From Phycisphaerales bacterium UBA1161 (GTDB lineage: Bacteria; Planctomycetota; Phycisphaerae; Tepidisphaerales; Tepidisphaeraceae), in assembly GCA_002311745.1 (NCBI GenBank), contig DBZL01000009.1, forward strand, positions 21,067 through 29,675: a stretch of DNA of 8,609 nucleotides, in the 5' to 3' direction. Each line of letters begins with the position of its first letter. The first letter of the stretch is position 1. Of this stretch, positions 5,939 to 8,609 are shown piece after piece. A program made the position numbers and the translations under genes. The notes beneath the pieces were generated by a model, which searched no databases, was not told the origin of the DNA, and saw only the letters and a list, made by a program, of their open reading frames with translations.

Positions 5939-7233
5939 CCATCGGGGCCCAGAAGTTCCCGCAACGGCACCGCGGGATCTTTTAATCTTTCCTCATTGCC
6001 GTCGATCCGCAGCCGGCGACGGACGAATTCCGGCAGGATGTCCGCCTCCGTCGGCGGTCCCACCGTGATGATCTGGGCGACGCGCCCGTCGGCGGCGACG
6101 CCGAACTCCACAAACCGCGGCGACGGGGCGCCGGCGCTGCCGCGAACGATCCGCCGATCCACGATTTTTCCCTCGCCCCAAACGTTCAGCTCCAGGTCCG
6201 CCACTCGGCTTTCAAAATGGCTGACCGCGTCGAAACTTGCTTCCATGCCGGCCATATTGGCCCCCGCGATCCGGCCCGTCAGGGCGGCGCTATCCCAATG
6301 ATCCAGCAACCGGTGCTTGCCGAACAGCGGGTCGAAGATGGCGGCGCAATCGCCCGCGGCGTAAATGTGCCCAATATTCGTGCGGCATCGCTGATCCACC
6401 AGAATGGCCTTTTCGGCGATGATCGGCGTGCCGCGAAGAATCTCCTTGTGCACCTCCAGTCCAACGGCCGCCACGGCAAAATCGCACTCGAGCGATTCAA
6501 CGGCGCCGCCGCAAGCCAAGATCACACGCTGCACGCGTCCGTCTCCCTCCAGCCGCACGGCGCGGCTGTTCAGGTGCACGGCGACGCCGCGCCAACCCAG
6601 GAAACGAGCCAGCGCCTTTCCCGTGGTCTCGCCGGCCAGGTGGTCCCACGGATGTTCGCCGGCGACGGCCAGGTCGACGTGCAGGCCGGCAGTGCTCAGC
6701 GTCCCGGCGATCTCCAGGCCCAGCACACCGGCGCCGATCACCACGGCCCGGCCGCGGCCCGCTTTGTCCGGGTGCGGCCGGCCCTCGCGACGCGCTTTAT
6801 CCATCGCGTGACCCAGCCGCTCGGCATCCTCCAGCGTTCGAAGGTAAAGCAGGTTGGGCAATGCCGCTCCCGGCACGGACAGGCGCTTGGCCCCGCCGCC
6901 CGTCGCGATCAGCAAATGATCGAATGAAATCTCCTCGCCATTGGCCAGCGTCGCGCTGTGGCGATGGATGTCGAGGCGCGAGACGCGCTGACTCGTGCGA
7001 AGCCGCACTCGATGCTCCACGAACCATTCCGCCGGATGGGTGAACAGCTCCTCATGTCCGCGCCGGCCCAGCAAGAATTCCTTGCTGAGCGGAGGCCGGT
7101 GGTAGGGGCGGGTGTTTTCCTGACCGACAAGGAGCAACTCGCCGTTGGCATCGAGCCGGCGGATTTCCTGGGCCGCATGGCTGGCGGCCACGCCGCCTCC
7201 GACCAATAGATATCTCACGTGCAGATCGCTCAT
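5935..7233 (-). CDS. FAD-dependent pyridine nucleotide-disulfide-type oxidoreductase (ferredoxin/rubredoxin reductase-like)
   Basis: From ATG 7233 the protein is 432 residues and should pass electrons between NAD(P)H and a partner through FAD. The FAD-binding fold starts at YLLVGGGVAAS (G12-G14). NTRPYHRPPLSKEFLLG (about 40-56) is the signature segment of ferredoxin-reductase and AIF-like flavoproteins. ATGGG follows (110-114), and a second dinucleotide fold GAGVLGLE (167-174) binds NAD(P). YAAGDCA (291-297) contacts FAD. A C-terminal domain of about 100 residues follows. No CxxC redox disulfide is seen, so it is not a thioredoxin-reductase type. The frame stays open upstream to 7446, but that extension lacks family similarity and runs into the divergent promoter. 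GGAG lies 11 nt before the chosen ATG. No obvious redox partner lies next to it; substrate and partner are unknown. Confidence 0.88.
   Translation of the reverse strand: MSDLHVRYLLVGGGVAASHAAQEIRRLDANGELLLVGQENTRPYHRPPLSKEFLLGRRGHEELFTHPAEWFVEHRVRLRTSQRVSRLDIHRHSATLANGEEISFDHLLIATGGGAKRLSVPGAALPNLLYLRTLEDAERLGHAMDKARREGRPHPDKAGRGRAVVIGAGVLGLEIAGTLSTAGLHVDLAVAGEHPWDHLAGETTGKALARFLGWRGVAVHLNSRAVRLEGDGRVQRVILACGGAVESLECDFAVAAVGLEVHKEILRGTPIIAEKAILVDQRCRTNIGHIYAAGDCAAIFDPLFGKHRLLDHWDSAALTGRIAGANMAGMEASFDAVSHFESRVADLELNVWGEGKIVDRRIVRGSAGAPSPRFVEFGVAADGRVAQIITVGPPTEADILPEFVRRRLRIDGNEERLKDPAVPLRELLGPDG
5957..5990 (+). terminator. Probable terminator of the MFS gene, inside the opposing CDS
   Basis: A 6-bp GC-rich stem TCCCGC (5957-5962) / GCGGGA (5972-5977) with a 9-nt loop is followed by TCTTTTAATCTTT. 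It starts 19 bp after the MFS stop and lies within the last codons of the convergent oxidoreductase gene. The stem is short, so confidence is moderate. Confidence 0.5.
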
Positions 7234-7382
7234 GGAACAGAAGGCTCCAAAGAATAAGACGGCCAACAAGCCGCGATGTTTGACAACCGACTGCGGGTCG
7301 TCTGTCGCGGCCGGGGGCGAAACAAATCTGCGAACGATTGCGGCAATCGGCGTGCCGCAGACGCGGGCCAACAAAATCCCAC

Positions 7383-7410
7383 TTGACAGGCGACGAGAAT
7401 AGACTATCAT
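7383..7410 (+). promoter_or_regulatory. Sigma70-type promoter of the ArsR-methyltransferase regulator
   Basis: TTGACA (7383-7388) is a perfect -35 box and TATCAT (7405-7410) a five-of-six -10 box, separated by 16 bp. Transcription should start near 7417, only about 11 nt before the ATG at 7428. This excludes the longer reading frame that opens at 7338. The -10 box is overlapped by an inverted repeat, suggesting repression. Confidence 0.75.
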
Positions 7411-7426
7411 TTCATGCGGATAATAG
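7404..7426 (+). promoter_or_regulatory. Candidate operator (inverted repeat) for autoregulation
   Basis: CTATCAT (7404-7410) and ATAATAG (7420-7426) form an inverted repeat with one mismatch in seven and a 9-nt spacer. It covers the -10 box and the expected transcription start, the usual place for an ArsR-family repressor to block RNA polymerase. The AT-rich ATA/TAT half-site style fits that family. Binding is inferred, not shown. Confidence 0.5.
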
Positions 7427-7427
7427 G

Positions 7428-8423
7428 ATGGATAAGACCACCGCACAGCCCGAGGCGATTTGTGGCTGGATGGAGTGCCTGTCTGATCCTAAGCGTCTGC
7501 GCATACTGCACTTACTACAAGGAAACGAGCTTGGCGTGGTGGAGCTTTGCGACGTCTTGCAGTCGCCGCAATCGACTATTAGCCGTCATCTGAAGGTGTT
7601 AAGTGACGCCCGCTGGGTACGCAACCGCAAGCAGGGCACAACCCATTTTTATCGCACGATTCTCGAAGAATTGGACCCCGCCGCACGGCGGCTGTGGCTG
7701 GTGGCGCGGCAGCAGACCGAGCGCTGGCCAACCGTGCGGCAGGATCAACTGCGGCTGCAACGGCGGCTGTTGCAGCGCGGGCGCGACGGCCAGGCCTTTT
7801 TTGCGGGCGCCGCCGCCCGATGGGACAGATTCCGAAGCGAACTCTATGGCCATACATTCTCCACCTCCGCCGTCCTGGCCATGCTGCCGGACAGCCACGT
7901 GGTGGCGGACCTGGGCTGCGGGACCGGACAGATCGCCGCGATGATCGCGCCGTTTGTGCGGCAGGTCATCGGCGTGGACAACTCGCCGGCGATGCTCAAG
8001 GCGGCTGTCCGCCGCCTGGCGGAATGGAAAAACGTCGAGTTGCGCCGAGGGGACTTGGCCGCGCTGCCCATAGATGACGGCTTCTGCGACGCCGCATTGC
8101 TGGTGCTGGCATTGACGTACGTCGCTGATGCTGCCGGCGTCATCCGGGAAATGTCGCGGATTCTCAAACCCGGCGGCCGCGCGGTCATCGTCGATCTGCT
8201 CCCGTACGACCGCGATGACTTCCGCCGACAGTTGGGTCAACGCTGCATGGGTTTTGATTTGGACGAACTACGGCGATGGATGACGGCGGCCCAATTTCAT
8301 GTGACGATATGCCAACCGCTTCCCCCGGAACCGAAGGTCAAAGGCCCGGCGTTATTTTTGGCGGCCGGCCGCAGGGAAATTCAAGGAGCTGCTCATGACT
8401 CGCGTGACGGCACAACCAACTAA
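7428..8423 (+). CDS. sahR: ArsR-family regulator fused to SAM-methyltransferase domain (SahR-like)
   Basis: The 331-residue protein joins a winged helix to a class I methyltransferase fold. Residues 15-80 form the ArsR HTH ([14 protein letters not shown], recognition helix [13 protein letters not shown], wing with [11 protein letters not shown]). The classical metal motif ELCxCD is not intact: only ELCD (39-42) remains. The second domain (about 125-320) has motif I DLGCGTG (D161-G167), the acidic D184 ending strand 2, and [13 protein letters not shown] after it. This architecture beside ahcY matches SahR, described in Proteobacteria as a repressor released by S-adenosylhomocysteine. A methyltransferase activity cannot be excluded. 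The start at 7428 is set by the promoter; there is no proper Shine-Dalgarno, and ATG 7470 is the alternative. The gene overlaps ahcY by 29 bp, implying co-transcription and autoregulation. Confidence 0.85.
   Translation: MDKTTAQPEAICGWMECLSDPKRLRILHLLQGNELGVVELCDVLQSPQSTISRHLKVLSDARWVRNRKQGTTHFYRTILEELDPAARRLWLVARQQTERWPTVRQDQLRLQRRLLQRGRDGQAFFAGAAARWDRFRSELYGHTFSTSAVLAMLPDSHVVADLGCGTGQIAAMIAPFVRQVIGVDNSPAMLKAAVRRLAEWKNVELRRGDLAALPIDDGFCDAALLVLALTYVADAAGVIREMSRILKPGGRAVIVDLLPYDRDDFRRQLGQRCMGFDLDELRRWMTAAQFHVTICQPLPPEPKVKGPALFLAAGRREIQGAAHDSRDGTTN
8383..8388 (+). promoter_or_regulatory. Ribosome binding site of ahcY
   Basis: AAGGAG stands 6 nt before the ATG at 8395 and lies inside the 3' end of the regulator gene. 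It is the strongest Shine-Dalgarno in the window apart from that of flagellin, fitting a highly expressed housekeeping enzyme, and it fixes the start. Confidence 0.85.
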
Positions 8424-8609
8424 GGCGGACAAAGTTCCGCGGGTTTTGGAGTTCAAAGTGAAGGACCTTTCCCTGGCCGATTGGGGCGGCAAGGAGATTC
8501 TGCTTGCCGAGCAGGAGATGCCGGGCCTGATGGCCGTGCGCCAGGAGTACGCGGCCAAGCAGCCCCTGGCCGGCTTGCGCATCATGGGCTCGCTGCACAT
8601 GACCATCCA
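8395..8609 (+). CDS. ahcY: Adenosylhomocysteinase (SAH hydrolase), N-terminal part, cut by right edge
   Basis: The first 71 residues are present. [31 protein letters not shown] and [14 protein letters not shown] are the conserved N-terminal blocks of S-adenosylhomocysteine hydrolase; H68 in SLHMT corresponds to a conserved substrate-site histidine. The cytosolic NAD-dependent enzyme splits SAH into adenosine and homocysteine, relieving product inhibition of methyltransferases and feeding methionine resynthesis. Family members are about 430-470 residues, so roughly 85 percent of the gene lies outside. A short 20-residue leader precedes the conserved part. The start overlaps the regulator gene by 29 bp, with a strong AAGGAG inside that gene. 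It should be controlled by the upstream promoter and its operator. Confidence 0.95.
   Translation, partial: MTRVTAQPTKADKVPRVLEFKVKDLSLADWGGKEILLAEQEMPGLMAVRQEYAAKQPLAGLRIMGSLHMTI

Noticed and set aside
7280..7310. Second TTGACA (7280-7285) as another promoter
   Set aside because: No -10-like sequence lies 16-18 bp downstream; the region there is GC-rich.
7338..7427. 30-residue N-terminal extension of the ArsR-methyltransferase
   Set aside because: It lies upstream of or across the TTGACA/TATCAT promoter, so it would not be on the mRNA, and it is basic low-complexity sequence unlike ArsR proteins.
7234..7446. 71-residue N-terminal extension of the oxidoreductase
   Set aside because: The FAD-binding strand starts right after the Met at 7233, which has GGAG upstream. 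The extension lies in the divergent promoter region and past the regulator's start.

Overview
The window looks like chromosomal DNA of a GC-rich, flagellated bacterium. A planctomycete (perhaps Phycisphaerae-like) is my best guess, from the style of the flagellin (MSRINTNVPSLIAQRAL start, GADDPAGLIASE core, GGGATFALGSQV segment) and the mix of neighbours. This is recognition from memory, not a search, and another aquatic or soil lineage is possible. No mobile elements, CRISPR arrays, rRNA or tRNA genes were seen.

Region 1 (1-2153) is a tandem flagellin locus. The last 30 codons of one flagellin gene enter at the left edge and end at a strong intrinsic terminator. A 573-bp spacer follows. Its second half is an unusually structured RNA leader with several perfect hairpins and a well-formed H-type pseudoknot. 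A complete second flagellin (469 aa) comes next and is closed by a textbook terminator. The last 93 bp of the two genes are very similar, with a sharp step in identity.

Region 2 (2215-5990) holds a lipoprotein glycoside hydrolase of family 3 and, 61 bp downstream on the same strand, a 12-TM major facilitator of the Spinster-like type. Together they could release and move a glycoside or its aglycone, but the substrate is not readable from the sequence. The transporter gene meets a convergent FAD/NAD(P)H oxidoreductase gene at a shared palindromic CTAG, where each strand reads TAG. A likely terminator for the transporter lies inside the 3' end of the opposing gene.

Region 3 (7233-8609) is a divergent regulatory hub. 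To the left runs the oxidoreductase. To the right a near-consensus sigma70 promoter, overlapped by an inverted repeat, drives a two-domain regulator: an ArsR-type winged helix fused to a SAM-methyltransferase fold. Its 3' end overlaps the start of adenosylhomocysteinase (ahcY, cut by the right edge). This matches the SahR scheme known from Proteobacteria, in which an ArsR repressor with a methylase-derived sensor binds S-adenosylhomocysteine and controls SAM-cycle genes.
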